Of a stretch of 64,000 bases of DNA, positions 34,914-43,986 are shown in pieces. The position numbers and the translations under genes are program-made. Source of the stretch: Rhizobium leguminosarum (GTDB lineage: Bacteria; Pseudomonadota; Alphaproteobacteria; Rhizobiales; Rhizobiaceae); contig NZ_CP025012.1 in NCBI RefSeq assembly GCF_002953715.1, forward strand, positions 1,116,001 through 1,180,000, written 5' to 3'. Positions within the stretch are counted from its first letter, which is position 1. The number at the start of each line of letters is the position of its first letter. The notes under the pieces are model-generated. The model saw only the letters and a program-made list of their open reading frames with translations. It ran no database searches and was not told where the DNA came from.

Positions 34914-35276
34914 ATGAGCGCAATCCGTGTTCTGGTTCTTGAAGACAGTTTGATCATCGCGATGGAGGCGGAGGATATTCTGCGCCTGGCCGGCGTCGAG
35001 AGCATCGATATCGTCGGCAGTTTGGAACAGGCGAGGGCTGCCATCGCTGCAGAGACATATGATTTCGCCCTTCTCGACGTCAATCTCGGCGAGGGCATGA
35101 GTTTCGGATTTGCCCGCCATCTTCTCGATATCGGCATCCCCTTCGGCTTCGTCAGCGGCTATTCCGATACCGGCGATTTCCCACCCGACCTGCAGCACAT
35201 ACCGCTTCTGGTGAAGCCGTTCGACGAAACGGCGATGCGGGAATTCCTGCAGAGACTTTTCCCGGCCGTCGCCTGA
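34914..35276 (+). CDS. receiver-only response regulator
   Basis: A 120-residue CheY-like receiver. IRVLVLEDSLIIAMEAEDIL provides the acidic pocket near residues 4-14, the phospho-accepting Asp lies in DFALLDVNLGEG near 53-57, and the conserved Lys is in PLLVKPFDETAM near 100-104. There is no output domain, so it passes phosphate or binds a partner. The start at 34914 is taken because the domain begins there. No histidine kinase is adjacent. Confidence 0.88.
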   Translation: MSAIRVLVLEDSLIIAMEAEDILRLAGVESIDIVGSLEQARAAIAAETYDFALLDVNLGEGMSFGFARHLLDIGIPFGFVSGYSDTGDFPPDLQHIPLLVKPFDETAMREFLQRLFPAVA

Positions 35277-35305
35277 CGCGGTCCATGACGGAAGCCAGCC
35301 TTGCA

Positions 35306-35363
35306 TTGCAGCGCGTCTTTCAGACGCGCAAAGGACGCTGTAACGCGTTGAATTATGCAGTAG
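35306..35363. repeat. mosaic repeat, short copy
   Basis: GCAGCGCGTCTTTCAGACGC followed by GCAAAGGACGCTGTAACGCG and TTGAATTATGCAGTAG: the first module and the end of the second module of the 11350-11460 element, with the middle missing. Confidence 0.8.
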
Positions 35364-35395
35364 GATGGATTCGTCAGCCGTAAGGACTTCTTTCG

Positions 35396-36166
35396 ATGCA
35401 GTGGCAGGACCATGCGATCATCCTGGGCGTCAAGCGCCACGGGGAGACGAGCGTCATCGCCGAGGTGATGACGCGTGATCGCGGCCGCCATCTCGGCCTG
35501 GTGCGTTCCGGCCGCTCGCGGACCATGCAGCCGGTGCTGCAGGCGGGCAATGCCGTCGAGGTTATCTGGCGTGCCCGGCTTGACGAGCATCTGGGCGAAT
35601 TTCGCGTTGAGCCGGTGACGCTGCGCGCTGCCCGGCTGATGGAAACGGCGACCGCCGTCTACGGTGTCCAGGCGATGGGCGCGCTGCTGCGGCTGCTGCC
35701 GGAGCGTGACCCGCATCCGCATCTCTTCGATGCGCTGGAGGTCATCCTCGATCACCTGCACAACCCGGCCGATGCCGGCGAACTCTTCGTGCGTTTCGAG
35801 CTTGCTGTGCTGAATGATCTCGGCTTCGGCCTGGATCTTGCCGAATGCGCCGCGACCGGCGCCCGTTCCGATCTCGTCTATGTCTCGCCGAAATCCGGCC
35901 GCGCCGTCAGCCGCAGCGCCGGTGCGCCCTGGGCGGACAAAATGCTGCTCCTGCCGCCGTTCCTCAGCATCGAAGGCAATCATGCGGCCGACTTCGATAG
36001 CCTCGCAGCTGCATTCCGGCTGACAGGGTTCTTTCTGCATCGCCACGTCTATGAGCCGCGCGGCATCGAGGCGGCAACTGCCCGTGAGGGTTTCGTTCAG
36101 GCCGCGCTCAAGGCGCTTAATCCAGCCTTGCGGACGCTTTCCGGCCCGAATGGTATTTCGGCCTGA
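35396..36166 (+). CDS. recO: DNA repair protein RecO
   Basis: A 256-residue recombination mediator that helps load RecA at single-strand gaps (RecFOR pathway). The N-terminal OB fold is visible in [21 protein letters not shown] and GLVRSGRSR, followed by the helical region ([20 protein letters not shown]) and the C-terminal [14 protein letters not shown] typical of alphaproteobacterial RecO. It lies downstream of era with two regulator genes between. Confidence 0.94.
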   Translation: MQWQDHAIILGVKRHGETSVIAEVMTRDRGRHLGLVRSGRSRTMQPVLQAGNAVEVIWRARLDEHLGEFRVEPVTLRAARLMETATAVYGVQAMGALLRLLPERDPHPHLFDALEVILDHLHNPADAGELFVRFELAVLNDLGFGLDLAECAATGARSDLVYVSPKSGRAVSRSAGAPWADKMLLLPPFLSIEGNHAADFDSLAAAFRLTGFFLHRHVYEPRGIEAATAREGFVQAALKALNPALRTLSGPNGISA

Positions 36167-36267
36167 CCTCGTTTTTTACGGGTGCAAAACATCCTCCGGA
36201 TTTGGCGGTTTACCTGCTGGTGAGCGCTTCCTATGTCTTCACAGGATTGCCAATCAAGGAGGACCTC

Positions 36268-37263
36268 ATGCTGACCAAGACCGCATCACCGACGACGATC
36301 ACGCTCTGGAACGGCCGCGAAATTCCGCGCCTCGGCATGGGATGCTGGGCGATCGGCGGCCCCTTCTTCGCCGGCGACACGCCGCTCGGCTGGGGCGATG
36401 TCGACGACGAGGAATCCGTGGAAGCGATCAATCGCGCCATCGAACTCGGCATCCGCTTCTTCGACACGGCCTCGAACTACGGCGCTGGCCACTCTGAGGA
36501 GGTGCTCGGCCGGGCGATCGGCAATCGCGACGATATCGTCATCGCCACCAAGTTCGGCTTCGCCACCGATCCGGCAACCAAGCAGGCAATCGGCGCCTTC
36601 GCCGATGAGGCCTTCATCCGCCGTTCGGTCGAGACCTCGCTGCGCCGCCTCAAGCGCGATCGCCTCGATCTCCTGCAGTTCCACCTCAATGATTTTCCGC
36701 TGGAACAGTCTGATGCCGTCTTCGATACGCTGGAGGCGCTGCGCGCCGAAGGCAAGATCGATGCGTTCGGCTGGAGCACCGATTTTCCCGATCGTGCCGC
36801 CCGCCATACCAGCCGCCAGGGCTACGTCTCGATCCAGCATACGATGAACGTTTTCGAACCGGTGCCGGAGATGATCACAGTGATCGAGGGGAAGGGCCTG
36901 ATGTCAATCAATCGCGGTCCGCTGGCGATGGGGCTGCTGACCGGCAAGTTCACCGTCGACAAGGCAGTGGGCGCCAAGGATGTCCGTGGGGCGGCCCTCG
37001 ACTGGATGGTCTATTTCAAGGACGGGCGTATTGCCCCGGAATTCGCCGCACGGCTCGATGCCGTCCGCGATCTCCTGACATCAGGCGGCCGCACGCTGAC
37101 GCAGGGCGCGCTTGCCTGGCTCTGGGCACGCTCGCCGCGCACCCTTCCCATTCCCGGCTTCCGCACCGTTGCCCAGGTGGAGGAAAATGCCGGCGCGCTG
37201 GAGAAGGGTCCACTGCCCGCCGATGCCATGGCAGGCATCGATGCCGCGCTCGATCGCGTGTGA
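36268..37263 (+). CDS. aldo/keto reductase
   Basis: A 331-residue NADP-dependent (beta/alpha)8 oxidoreductase. Catalytic tetrad residues are visible: Asp in FFDTASNYGAGHSEEVLG with Tyr near residue 76, Lys in IVIATKFGF near 95 and His in LQFHLNDF near 140; the C-terminal cofactor segment is IPGFRTVAQVEENAGAL. Substrate unknown. The start MLTKTAS at 36268 follows AAGGAGG. A single gene ended by a terminator. Confidence 0.9.
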   Translation: MLTKTASPTTITLWNGREIPRLGMGCWAIGGPFFAGDTPLGWGDVDDEESVEAINRAIELGIRFFDTASNYGAGHSEEVLGRAIGNRDDIVIATKFGFATDPATKQAIGAFADEAFIRRSVETSLRRLKRDRLDLLQFHLNDFPLEQSDAVFDTLEALRAEGKIDAFGWSTDFPDRAARHTSRQGYVSIQHTMNVFEPVPEMITVIEGKGLMSINRGPLAMGLLTGKFTVDKAVGAKDVRGAALDWMVYFKDGRIAPEFAARLDAVRDLLTSGGRTLTQGALAWLWARSPRTLPIPGFRTVAQVEENAGALEKGPLPADAMAGIDAALDRV

Positions 37264-37295
37264 CGCTCTAACTCGTTGTTTTCACGCAATCCGGA

Positions 37296-37318
37296 GGGCG
37301 AACCGCCTCGCCCTTTTT
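37296..37318 (+). terminator. intrinsic terminator after the aldo/keto reductase gene
   Basis: GGGCGA-ACCGCC-TCGCCC followed by TTTTT. It is embedded in a GCAATCC...GGAATTGC palindrome that resembles the mosaic repeats. Confidence 0.85.
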
Positions 37319-37328
37319 CTGGAATTGC

Positions 37329-38186
37329 TTATGCTGCGGCGCGGCGCTTAAGCGCCCAGCCTTCCGGCCTCTCTTCAACGATGCGGACGGAGTCACCGAT
37401 CGTGATCCTGCCGCTACCGCGCGGCGTGACGTTCCAACCGAAGAGCGGGCCCGGCACGCGCCGGTCGGCCGACATGCGGATGCGGCCCATGGCCGGCATC
37501 GGGTTTGGTCCCTCGCGGGACCCGGTCAACTGGTCCTGAGTCGTCATGATGCAGCGGGAGCAGGGTTTGACGAGATCGAAGCGGATGCCGGCGATCTCGA
37601 TCGCCGCCCAGCGGTCCTCAGGCCAAGCCTCGTCGGTATCGACGACGATGTTCGGACGGAAGCGTTCCATGCCGACACTGCCTTCGCCATGGGCGGCGAG
37701 ATCGGCATTCAATGCCTTCAGCGAGCCGGTCGTCGTCACCAGGATCTGGTAGCCGTCGGTAAAGGTCACGGGCGTGGCTTCGCCGGCCCATTCGGCATTT
37801 GCCGTCCGCCGTGCCTGCCCGTCGAAGAAGACCAGGCGCACCTCGCGGCCAAGCCATTCGGAAAGCTGCCGGTTGCTCTCCGGATCGGCGACAGCGGCGC
37901 TGACGGCAGATTTCCACACGGTCACGTCCATGCGGTTTTCAGGCGGAGGCGGTCGTACCGATATGTCCGTTTTCCCCTGCATCAGCAGCCGAAAGGCGCT
38001 CGCCTCCGGTCGTACCTCGATGCGTGCGAGGTCGGGCAACTCGCGCTGGGTGATGAAGTGCCCTCGCGCATCGGTGATCATCGCCCGCCGATCGCCGGGA
38101 AGCCCATAGGCGTCGATGTCGGCGGCCGGCAGCGCAATGCCGCGGGCACTCTTGAGCGGGTAGATGAAGAGGTCGCTGACACGCAT
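37329..38186 (-). CDS. MOSC-domain molybdenum-cofactor protein
   Basis: A 285-residue protein with an N-terminal MOSC beta-barrel domain (VSDLFIYPLKSARGIAL) and a C-terminal MOSC domain with the conserved cysteine in LVKPCSRCIMTTQD near residue 213, expected to ligate molybdenum. Relatives are mARC/YcbX-type reductases of N-hydroxylated compounds, which need an electron partner; no ferredoxin domain is fused here. It lies 9 bases downstream of the HD gene on the same strand and is probably co-transcribed. Confidence 0.9.
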   Translation of the reverse strand: MRVSDLFIYPLKSARGIALPAADIDAYGLPGDRRAMITDARGHFITQRELPDLARIEVRPEASAFRLLMQGKTDISVRPPPPENRMDVTVWKSAVSAAVADPESNRQLSEWLGREVRLVFFDGQARRTANAEWAGEATPVTFTDGYQILVTTTGSLKALNADLAAHGEGSVGMERFRPNIVVDTDEAWPEDRWAAIEIAGIRFDLVKPCSRCIMTTQDQLTGSREGPNPMPAMGRIRMSADRRVPGPLFGWNVTPRGSGRITIGDSVRIVEERPEGWALKRRAAA

Positions 38187-38195
38187 GCCGTTCTC

Positions 38196-38855
38196 CTAGA
38201 TTTCGTCCATGAAGGCCGAGAGGAAGTCGCGCAAGCTTTTGTCACGCGCGGCCGCCAGCTTGCGGCCGGTCTCGGTCTGGAATCCTTCCGCCAGTTTGAA
38301 CAGCTTCGTCTGGAAATGGTCAATGGCATAACGCTTGTCATCGAGCGGGCGGTCCGCTGCCGCCGGGTCGAACGGATCATAGAGCCCGGATCCCAGTCGC
38401 CCGGCGATATAGAAGCAGCGGGCGACGCCGACCATGCCGATCGCGTCCAGCCGGTCGGCATCCTGCAGGATCTTCGCCTCAAGCGTTTGCGGCGCCACCC
38501 CGGCGGAGAAACTGTGCGCGGTGATTGCGTGGGCCGCGGCATCGATATCCTCGACGCTCCAGCCGAGCTCCGCCAGGATCGCCGATGCCTTCTGCGCCGC
38601 CAAAGCCGATGCTTTTGCCCGCAGCGGCGAATTCTTCTCGACGGCGACGCAGTCATGCAGCAGCACGGAAGCGGCAAGCACCCGCCCGTCGCCGCCTTCT
38701 CCCGCATGGATGCGCATGGCATTCCTGAAGACGCGCAGGATATGGGCAAGGTCGTGCGAGCCGTCGTCACCGTCGGCCGCATGCGCAATCAGCGCCGCCG
38801 CGAGCGTTTCGTGTGGGGAGAAGGCTTCAGCCGCGAACATAGCGCCACCTGTCAT
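38196..38855 (-). CDS. HD-domain phosphohydrolase
   Basis: A protein of about 219 residues with a complete HD metal site: HDLAHILRVFRNAMRIH near residue 35, LLHDCVAVEKN near 65, and AKILQDADRLDAIGMVG near 127. Such proteins (YedJ-like) hydrolyse phosphate esters, often nucleotides. The exact start is uncertain: ATGs at 38885, 38855 and 38840 are all possible; 38855 is taken as a compromise. It directly precedes the MOSC gene. Confidence 0.85.
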   Translation of the reverse strand: MTGGAMFAAEAFSPHETLAAALIAHAADGDDGSHDLAHILRVFRNAMRIHAGEGGDGRVLAASVLLHDCVAVEKNSPLRAKASALAAQKASAILAELGWSVEDIDAAAHAITAHSFSAGVAPQTLEAKILQDADRLDAIGMVGVARCFYIAGRLGSGLYDPFDPAAADRPLDDKRYAIDHFQTKLFKLAEGFQTETGRKLAAARDKSLRDFLSAFMDEI

Positions 38856-38992
38856 GAGGAAGATCGTTTTCCGCCGATAGGGCATCGGCGCGGAATTGAA
38901 TGCTGGCGGTAAAAGGATGCGACAACGAAGATCTCAGGAATCGCAGCCGATTTTGTAGCGGCTTGCCGTGCGAGTCGCAATCAAGGGGGATC

Positions 38993-40903
38993 TCAGTGCT
39001 TGATTTCAGGAAGACGCGTCACGCCGCTGTTCTTCGGCGGCAGGGAGAGAATATGGGGCACGTCACGCGCCGGTCGCGGCGGACTGATGTGATAACCCTG
39101 GATCTCGTCGCATTCCTCGCATTCGAGCAGCGCCAGCTGCGCGGCCGTCTCGACGCCCTCGACGGTGACGCGCATGCCGAGCGCATCGCCGAGCAGGATG
39201 ATCGCGTGCATGATCGCATGCGCTTCCTTGTTGTCGACGATGTCGTTGACGAAGGACTTGTCGATCTTGATCTTGTCGAAGGGGAAGCTCGAGAGATAGC
39301 TCAGTGAGGAATAGCCGGTTCCGAAATCGTCCATCGAGATGCGGATGCCGCGCTCCTTCAGCGCATGCAGGATCGGCAGCACTTCGCTTAGATTTTCCAT
39401 CAGCACGCTCTCAGTGATTTCGAGTTCAAGCCGCGACGGCGACAGCGCCGCAGCGGCAAGCGCCTCGCTGACATCTTGCGTCAGGTCGCTGCTGCTGAAT
39501 TGGATTGCCGAAACGTTGACGGCGATCTTGATGCCCTCCGGCCATTGCGCTGCATCGTTGCAGGCCCGGCGCAAAACCCAACGGCCGATATCGACGACAA
39601 GGCCGACCTCTTCGGCAAGCGGAATGAAATCCATCGGCGGAACGCGGCCTCGAGCCGGGTGGTTCCAACGGATCAACGCTTCGAAACCACAGATGCGCCG
39701 CTGCACGAGGTCATAAAGCGGCTGGTAGTGCAGCTCGAATTCTTCATTCTCAACGGCTGCTCTGAGGTCCGCCTCCAGCGCGTGGCGCAGCTGGATCTGC
39801 GCTTCCATCTCGCTGGCGAAGAAACGTTCGCGTTTGCGCTCGTCCGCCTTGGCATGTGACAGCGCCACGCCGGCATTTTTCAACAGGATATCGGTTTCCT
39901 CGCCATCCTCAGGGGCGATTGCGATGCCCATGGAGACGCTGAGTTCCACCTGTTTTTCGCCGTGGAGGAATGGTTTGGAAAGCTCCCGGCGGATCCGCTC
40001 GGCAAGCGCCGTCACGTTCCGGGGCTGCTGCTTGCCCGTCTGCAGGATGGCGAATTCGTCCGAGCCGAGGCGCGCCAGGGTGTTTTCCGAACCGGCCGAG
40101 GCTCGGATGCGCTCGGCGACCTGCAGCAGGATCTTGTCGCCGGCCGAAACGCCCATCGTGTTGTTGATCGATTTGAACCGGTCGAGATTGAGGTGAACGA
40201 GGGCAATCTGCTGATCTGGCCTGCGCTCTGTGAGCGTCGCATCCACCTGCTCGCGGAAATGGATGCGATTCGGAAGGCCGGTGAGCGGGTCGTGGTGGGC
40301 GAGATAGGTGATGCGCTCGGCCGCCCTTCGATCCTCGGTAATATCGGCATGAATGGAAATGTTGCTGCCGTCGGAAAGGATAGTCACCATGCTCTGGATG
40401 ATGCGGCCATCGTCCATCAACCATTCGCGCCGACGGAGACTACTGCTCCTTACGGTTGCGGAAGAATGTCGCCCGGCCCGCCGGCCGGGCTTGGTGCTGG
40501 CGCTCTCCGTGCCGCGCATTTTGGCCGTGAGATCGGCGATTGTCGCGCCGGCAATGACATCTTCGTCCGTCAGGTCGAAGAGCTGGCGGAAGCGGGTGTT
40601 GGAAAGGGTCAGCCGCTGGTCGGAGTCGAAGACGCTGAGACCGAGCGGCAGGTTGTTGAGGATGATTTCGAAGAGTTTTTTCTGTCCGTCGAACGCTTGG
40701 CTGAGGGCTGATATATTGCCTTTCAGCGCATGGTTTTCCCTCAGCAGCGTTTCCGCGCTTCTCTCGATTTCGTCATAGTCGCTCTCATGGAGGCGATAGG
40801 TCGCGATCACAAGATCCATCAGGCGCTGCGCATCGATCGATCCATCGGCGGTGACGGCCTCGGTGCATTGCCGCCAGAAGAGCGCTTCAGCTTTCATGTG
40901 CAT
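38993..40903 (-). CDS. PAS-GGDEF-EAL protein, probable c-di-GMP phosphodiesterase
   Basis: A 636-residue soluble signalling protein. A helical coiled region (1-70), a PAS domain (about 75-195, NLPLGLSVFDSDQRL), a GGDEF domain (about 200-365) and an EAL domain (about 375-620). The cyclase signature reads RLGSDEFAI (SDEF for GGDEF), so synthesis is doubtful. The EAL domain keeps FEALIRWNHP, ITESVLMEN, DDFGTGYSSLSYL and KIDKSFV, so it should hydrolyse c-di-GMP. The PAS domain may sense a ligand or redox state. Two PilZ-type proteins lie elsewhere in the window. Confidence 0.93.
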   Translation of the reverse strand: MHMKAEALFWRQCTEAVTADGSIDAQRLMDLVIATYRLHESDYDEIERSAETLLRENHALKGNISALSQAFDGQKKLFEIILNNLPLGLSVFDSDQRLTLSNTRFRQLFDLTDEDVIAGATIADLTAKMRGTESASTKPGRRAGRHSSATVRSSSLRRREWLMDDGRIIQSMVTILSDGSNISIHADITEDRRAAERITYLAHHDPLTGLPNRIHFREQVDATLTERRPDQQIALVHLNLDRFKSINNTMGVSAGDKILLQVAERIRASAGSENTLARLGSDEFAILQTGKQQPRNVTALAERIRRELSKPFLHGEKQVELSVSMGIAIAPEDGEETDILLKNAGVALSHAKADERKRERFFASEMEAQIQLRHALEADLRAAVENEEFELHYQPLYDLVQRRICGFEALIRWNHPARGRVPPMDFIPLAEEVGLVVDIGRWVLRRACNDAAQWPEGIKIAVNVSAIQFSSSDLTQDVSEALAAAALSPSRLELEITESVLMENLSEVLPILHALKERGIRISMDDFGTGYSSLSYLSSFPFDKIKIDKSFVNDIVDNKEAHAIMHAIILLGDALGMRVTVEGVETAAQLALLECEECDEIQGYHISPPRPARDVPHILSLPPKNSGVTRLPEIKH

Positions 40904-41337
40904 GCGTCTCGCGGGACGACAGCGGAGGAAGGCGTCCTCGTTTGATGAACGTGCCTCATTTCGCCGGACATGAAAGACCTTTCTAAAATGAATACAGAGG
41001 TTGATTTTTTATAAGCTGGACGCCTGCTGGTGATGCGTGATGTCCATTTTGTATGGGCCGGATTAATATTCGGTTGCAGTGCAGCAGCGACGTCGCTGCG
41101 TTAGACGTTTGTTTTATATGTGAAAAATAGCTGAAATACGCAGGAAGGCGGCCCCCTGACGCTGGCGGAGGCCTGCGTTCAGGTGTTCCGTTAACTTTTG
41201 TCAATCATCGTTAATGAGAAGTTAACAACTTATTGACGCACTGCGCAAATCAGTTTAACCACCGAGTCAACAGTGATTTTCCAACGTTCGTATTGCGTAC
41301 AAACACCACCGGCAGAAGGCGGTGAATGGAGGTTTGT
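40904..41337. other. divergent intergenic region with cell-cycle-type sites
   Basis: It lies between the EAL gene (left) and the EF-hand gene (right). Contents: a GCAGCGACGTCGCTGC palindrome near 41080, the inverted repeat GTTAACTT/AAGTTAAC (41190-41226), a CtrA-type site (41211-41226) and a TTAACC half-site near 41255. No gene is seen. Confidence 0.5.
41211..41226 (+). promoter_or_regulatory. perfect CtrA-type binding site
   Basis: TTAATGAGAAGTTAAC is an exact TTAA-N7-TTAAC, the full CtrA recognition motif of alphaproteobacteria, 112 bases upstream of the EF-hand start. Confidence 0.55.
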
Positions 41338-41679
41338 ATGACCAGCACCACATCCGTTTCAGACACTTCATACGCATATCTGGCGACGCTTTCGCGGCTC
41401 GATGCCAATGGCGATGGCGTCCTCAGCCGCGGCGAACGTGCCGCCGATGAGAAGCCCGGTATCATCAAGGAACTCCTCGAAGACGATAGGGCCAGCGACA
41501 CGCAGCCGAAATTTTCCGGCAGCCTGATTGCGCTGATGATGGACACGCGTGACAGCGGCACTGCAAGCAGCATCGCCGTTCCCTATCCGCTGCAGCAGGC
41601 CGCGCCGACATCAGGCGATCAGTCCGACGATCTCTACCGCAAGACTTACGGCCAGTTCGATTTCGACGCCGTCGCCTGA
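41338..41679 (+). CDS. EF-hand calcium-binding protein
   Basis: A 113-residue protein with one clear EF-hand loop near residues 23-34, DANGDGVLSRGE, whose 1, 3, 5, 7 and 12 positions carry the usual Ca2+ ligands. A second possible loop (DTRDSGTASS) is degenerate. There is no signal peptide, so it is likely cytoplasmic or exported by a leaderless route. The start at 41338 has GGAGG six bases before it; the leader can fold (TACAAAC with GTTTGTA) over the start codon. A CtrA site lies upstream and a terminator downstream. Confidence 0.8.
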   Translation: MTSTTSVSDTSYAYLATLSRLDANGDGVLSRGERAADEKPGIIKELLEDDRASDTQPKFSGSLIALMMDTRDSGTASSIAVPYPLQQAAPTSGDQSDDLYRKTYGQFDFDAVA

Positions 41680-41705
41680 GCGGCATCTCAATTCGAGAGA
41701 TCTGC

Positions 41706-41729
41706 AAGCCGGCCGGTTGGCCGGCTTTT
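41706..41729 (+). terminator. intrinsic terminator after the EF-hand gene
   Basis: AAGCCGGCC-GGTT-GGCCGGCTTTT, a perfect GC-rich stem with a short T-run, 27 bases after the stop codon. Confidence 0.9.
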
Positions 41730-41744
41730 CTCATTCGATATTCC

Positions 41745-41835
41745 TGCGCATACCCCCGAAAATCGGAGTGATTTTCGGAAAGGATTATGCGTCACGCAAA
41801 GTGCTAGAGCGTCCTATCGGACGCGCCGCGCTTTA
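41745..41835. repeat. mosaic repeat, inverted partial copy
   Basis: A GCATA...GATTATGC palindrome containing CCGAAAATC/GATTTTCGG is followed by GAGCGTCCTATCGGACGCGC and CGCGCTTTA: both modules of the 11350 element in opposite orientation, with diverged interiors. Confidence 0.7.
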
Positions 41836-41896
41836 GATCAGGAACACCTTCCGGTTTGACACGTTCAGAAGAACAACCGGACGAAAGGAGATCTCC

Positions 41897-42412
41897 ATGA
41901 AAGCCATGCGTATTATCGCCGCTTTGAGCCTGCTTGCGGTTGCATTGCCGGCAGGCGCTCAGGACAAGCAAACGGCGGTCGCCAATTTCGTCGGCAAGGA
42001 CGGCAAGGAGGACGGTCGCGCGCAACTGACGGCTGCCGCCAACGGCGGCGTCCTGATCGAAGTCGAGATATCGGGACTGCCGGCGAATAAATGGGTGGCG
42101 TTTCATGTTCATGAGACCGGCCGCTGCGACGCCGCGACCCATCACGAATCGGCGGGCGGCCACTTCAATCCTGAGAAGGCCGAGCACGGCATTCTTGCCG
42201 CCAAGGGGCCGCACGCCGGCGATATGCCCAATCAATATGTCGGGCAGGACGGCATGCTACGGGCACAGATCTTTGACAGCATGGTTACGCTCGACGGCAA
42301 GACTGACGGCATTCGCGGCCGCGCATTGATGGTGCACGCCAATTCGGATGATTATCGCAGCCAGCCTTCGGGTGATGCCGGGGAAAGACTTTCTTGCGGC
42401 GTCATCAAATAG
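41897..42412 (+). CDS. sodC: periplasmic Cu/Zn superoxide dismutase
   Basis: A 171-residue SodC that removes superoxide in the periplasm, protecting against host or external bursts. A signal peptide covers residues 1-21 (ending AGA). Metal ligands are all present: FHVHETGRC, AGGHFNP, HG, HAGDMPN and VMVHANSDDY; the disulphide partner and active-site arginine lie in GERLSCGVI. An AAAGGAG precedes the ATG. It is monocistronic, between a mosaic repeat and a strong hairpin. Confidence 0.93.
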   Translation: MKAMRIIAALSLLAVALPAGAQDKQTAVANFVGKDGKEDGRAQLTAAANGGVLIEVEISGLPANKWVAFHVHETGRCDAATHHESAGGHFNPEKAEHGILAAKGPHAGDMPNQYVGQDGMLRAQIFDSMVTLDGKTDGIRGRALMVHANSDDYRSQPSGDAGERLSCGVIK

Positions 42413-42470
42413 GCTACGGCGCAATTCTTAGATCGGCATCGATTGGACAAAATTAGGAATTCAAAGTGCA

Positions 42471-42505
42471 CAGCGCCGCGGGTCTTAAAAAGATCCGCGG
42501 CGCTG
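42471..42505. terminator. strong hairpin between converging sodC and MscS genes
   Basis: CAGCGCCGCGGGTC pairs with GATCCGCGGCGCTG around TTAAAAA. There is no clean T-run on either side, and the sequence resembles a module of the mosaic repeats, which may double as a terminator. Confidence 0.6.
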
Positions 42506-42512
42506 CAATGTC

Positions 42513-43397
42513 TTACTGCCGCGTCGGCGTCGGATTTTCGGCAGCCGTCTTACCATTGGACTTCTTTGCCGGCGCGGCATCTGAAGCATCCGGCACGGCG
42601 TCAGGATTGTCGTCGAAGGCGAGTTTCACGCGCTTCACCATGTCACGGCTGACCAGCCACCAGTCACCTGTCTTTGCCCAGTAGCGCAGCGCTACGGAGA
42701 TCGTGCCATCACCGAGGCTGTCGATGAAGACGCTGGGTGCCGGTGACGTCAGCACCCTGGAATCGGCTTTGGCAAGGTTCATCAGCCTCTCCATCGCCAG
42801 ATCGATGTCATCCTCATAGGCGACGCTGATTTTCAGCTCGTTCCGCCGCGTGGGCTCGCGGGTGAAATTGGTAATGGGCGTGTTCCACAGTGTCGAATTC
42901 GGCGCCAACCGGTAGAGCCCGTCGCCGGTTTTGAGCTCGGTTGCAAACAATCCGATTTCGCGCACCGTGCCGGCCACGCTGCTGGTCTCGATATATTCGC
43001 CGACGCGGAAAGGCCTGAGGATCAGCAGCATAATGCCGGCGGCGATATTCTGCAGCGTCCCTTGCAGCGCCAGTCCGATCGCCAGGCCCGCTGCGCCGAG
43101 GGTTGCGATGATCGAGGCGGTCTGGACGCCGAATTGACCGAGGACGGTGATGAACACCAGGATGAGCAGCGCATAGCGCAGCACATTGGTGAAGAATCGC
43201 GCCAGCGTCTCGTCGATGCCATGAACGCGCGACAAGCCTTCATAGGCCCAGCGGCTGGTAAAACCGGCCAGCGCCCAGCCAAGAACGAGCAGGATCACCG
43301 CCCCGAGGACAGAGAAGGAATATTGCACCGCAAGCGCGCTTGCCTGGCTGAGTGCCGTTTGCGTGGCGAGGAGGACATCGGCTGCCTGTTGTTCCAT
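42513..43397 (-). CDS. MscS-family mechanosensitive channel
   Basis: A 294-residue inner-membrane channel of the small-conductance type. Three N-terminal helices are followed by the pore-lining TM3 (GAAGLAIGLALQGTLQNIAAG near residues 95-115) with its glycine/alanine packing pattern, then the beta domain (RPFRVGEYIETSSVAGTVREIG) and C-terminal vestibule. It opens on osmotic downshock to release solutes. The C-terminal tail is lysine-rich and disordered. Stands alone. Confidence 0.92.
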   Translation of the reverse strand: MEQQAADVLLATQTALSQASALAVQYSFSVLGAVILLVLGWALAGFTSRWAYEGLSRVHGIDETLARFFTNVLRYALLILVFITVLGQFGVQTASIIATLGAAGLAIGLALQGTLQNIAAGIMLLILRPFRVGEYIETSSVAGTVREIGLFATELKTGDGLYRLAPNSTLWNTPITNFTREPTRRNELKISVAYEDDIDLAMERLMNLAKADSRVLTSPAPSVFIDSLGDGTISVALRYWAKTGDWWLVSRDMVKRVKLAFDDNPDAVPDASDAAPAKKSNGKTAAENPTPTRQ

Positions 43398-43455
43398 GAT
43401 CTGGCCCTGTCGATTGTACGTGGTCGGGGCCTAGATGGAGCGGCTGGCGGCAGCG

Positions 43456-43986
43456 TCAACCGCCAACGGTGTCCCGGATCGCAAGCACAAAGGGCGCATT
43501 GCCGTCGGCATCCGCACCGCGTCCGATTGCCCGCACCGCCGCGACCAGCCGGCCGCTGCGGCCGAGCAGCGCGTCACCGATCTCGATCAGACGGGCGTTC
43601 GGCGTCGCGAAAGGTGAGGCAGTCCGGAGCCGGCGGGCAAGCGTTTCATCGCTCTGATCGGGTGCCAGCGACAGTGCGGCGATGAGGGCTGCGGCCGGTG
43701 ATCGCGACACACCCATCCAGCAATGGATGAGCAGAGGCGTCTCCTGCCGCCACGATGCGGCAAAGTCGATAATCCCGCGGACATGCGTCTCGTCCGGCGC
43801 CACGAGATCGCCGGTGCCCTTGAAGACGATATCGTTCATACCAAGTGTCAGATGACGCTCGGCCGCAATCACGCCCGGCCGGTGAAAGGCCTGCTCCTTG
43901 GCGATCAGGCTGATCATGTCGCGCGCCTTGTGGCGCACGGCCATTTCTGCAATGCGCGACAGCGGCGAGACGACGATGAAGCTCAC
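43456..43986 (-). CDS. dual-specificity/tyrosine phosphatase-like protein
   Basis: A 176-residue protein with the cysteine phosphatase loop HCWMGVSRSPAAAL near residues 97-110 (HC-x5-R-S), preceded by the general-acid region FKGTGDLVAPDETHVRGIIDF. It could dephosphorylate protein tyrosine or a small phosphate ester. The start is the GTG at 43986, whose GTGA overlaps the stop of the upstream HD gene; this places it as third gene of a translationally coupled unit ygfZ-HD-phosphatase. Confidence 0.85.
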   Translation of the reverse strand: MSFIVVSPLSRIAEMAVRHKARDMISLIAKEQAFHRPGVIAAERHLTLGMNDIVFKGTGDLVAPDETHVRGIIDFAASWRQETPLLIHCWMGVSRSPAAALIAALSLAPDQSDETLARRLRTASPFATPNARLIEIGDALLGRSGRLVAAVRAIGRGADADGNAPFVLAIRDTVGG

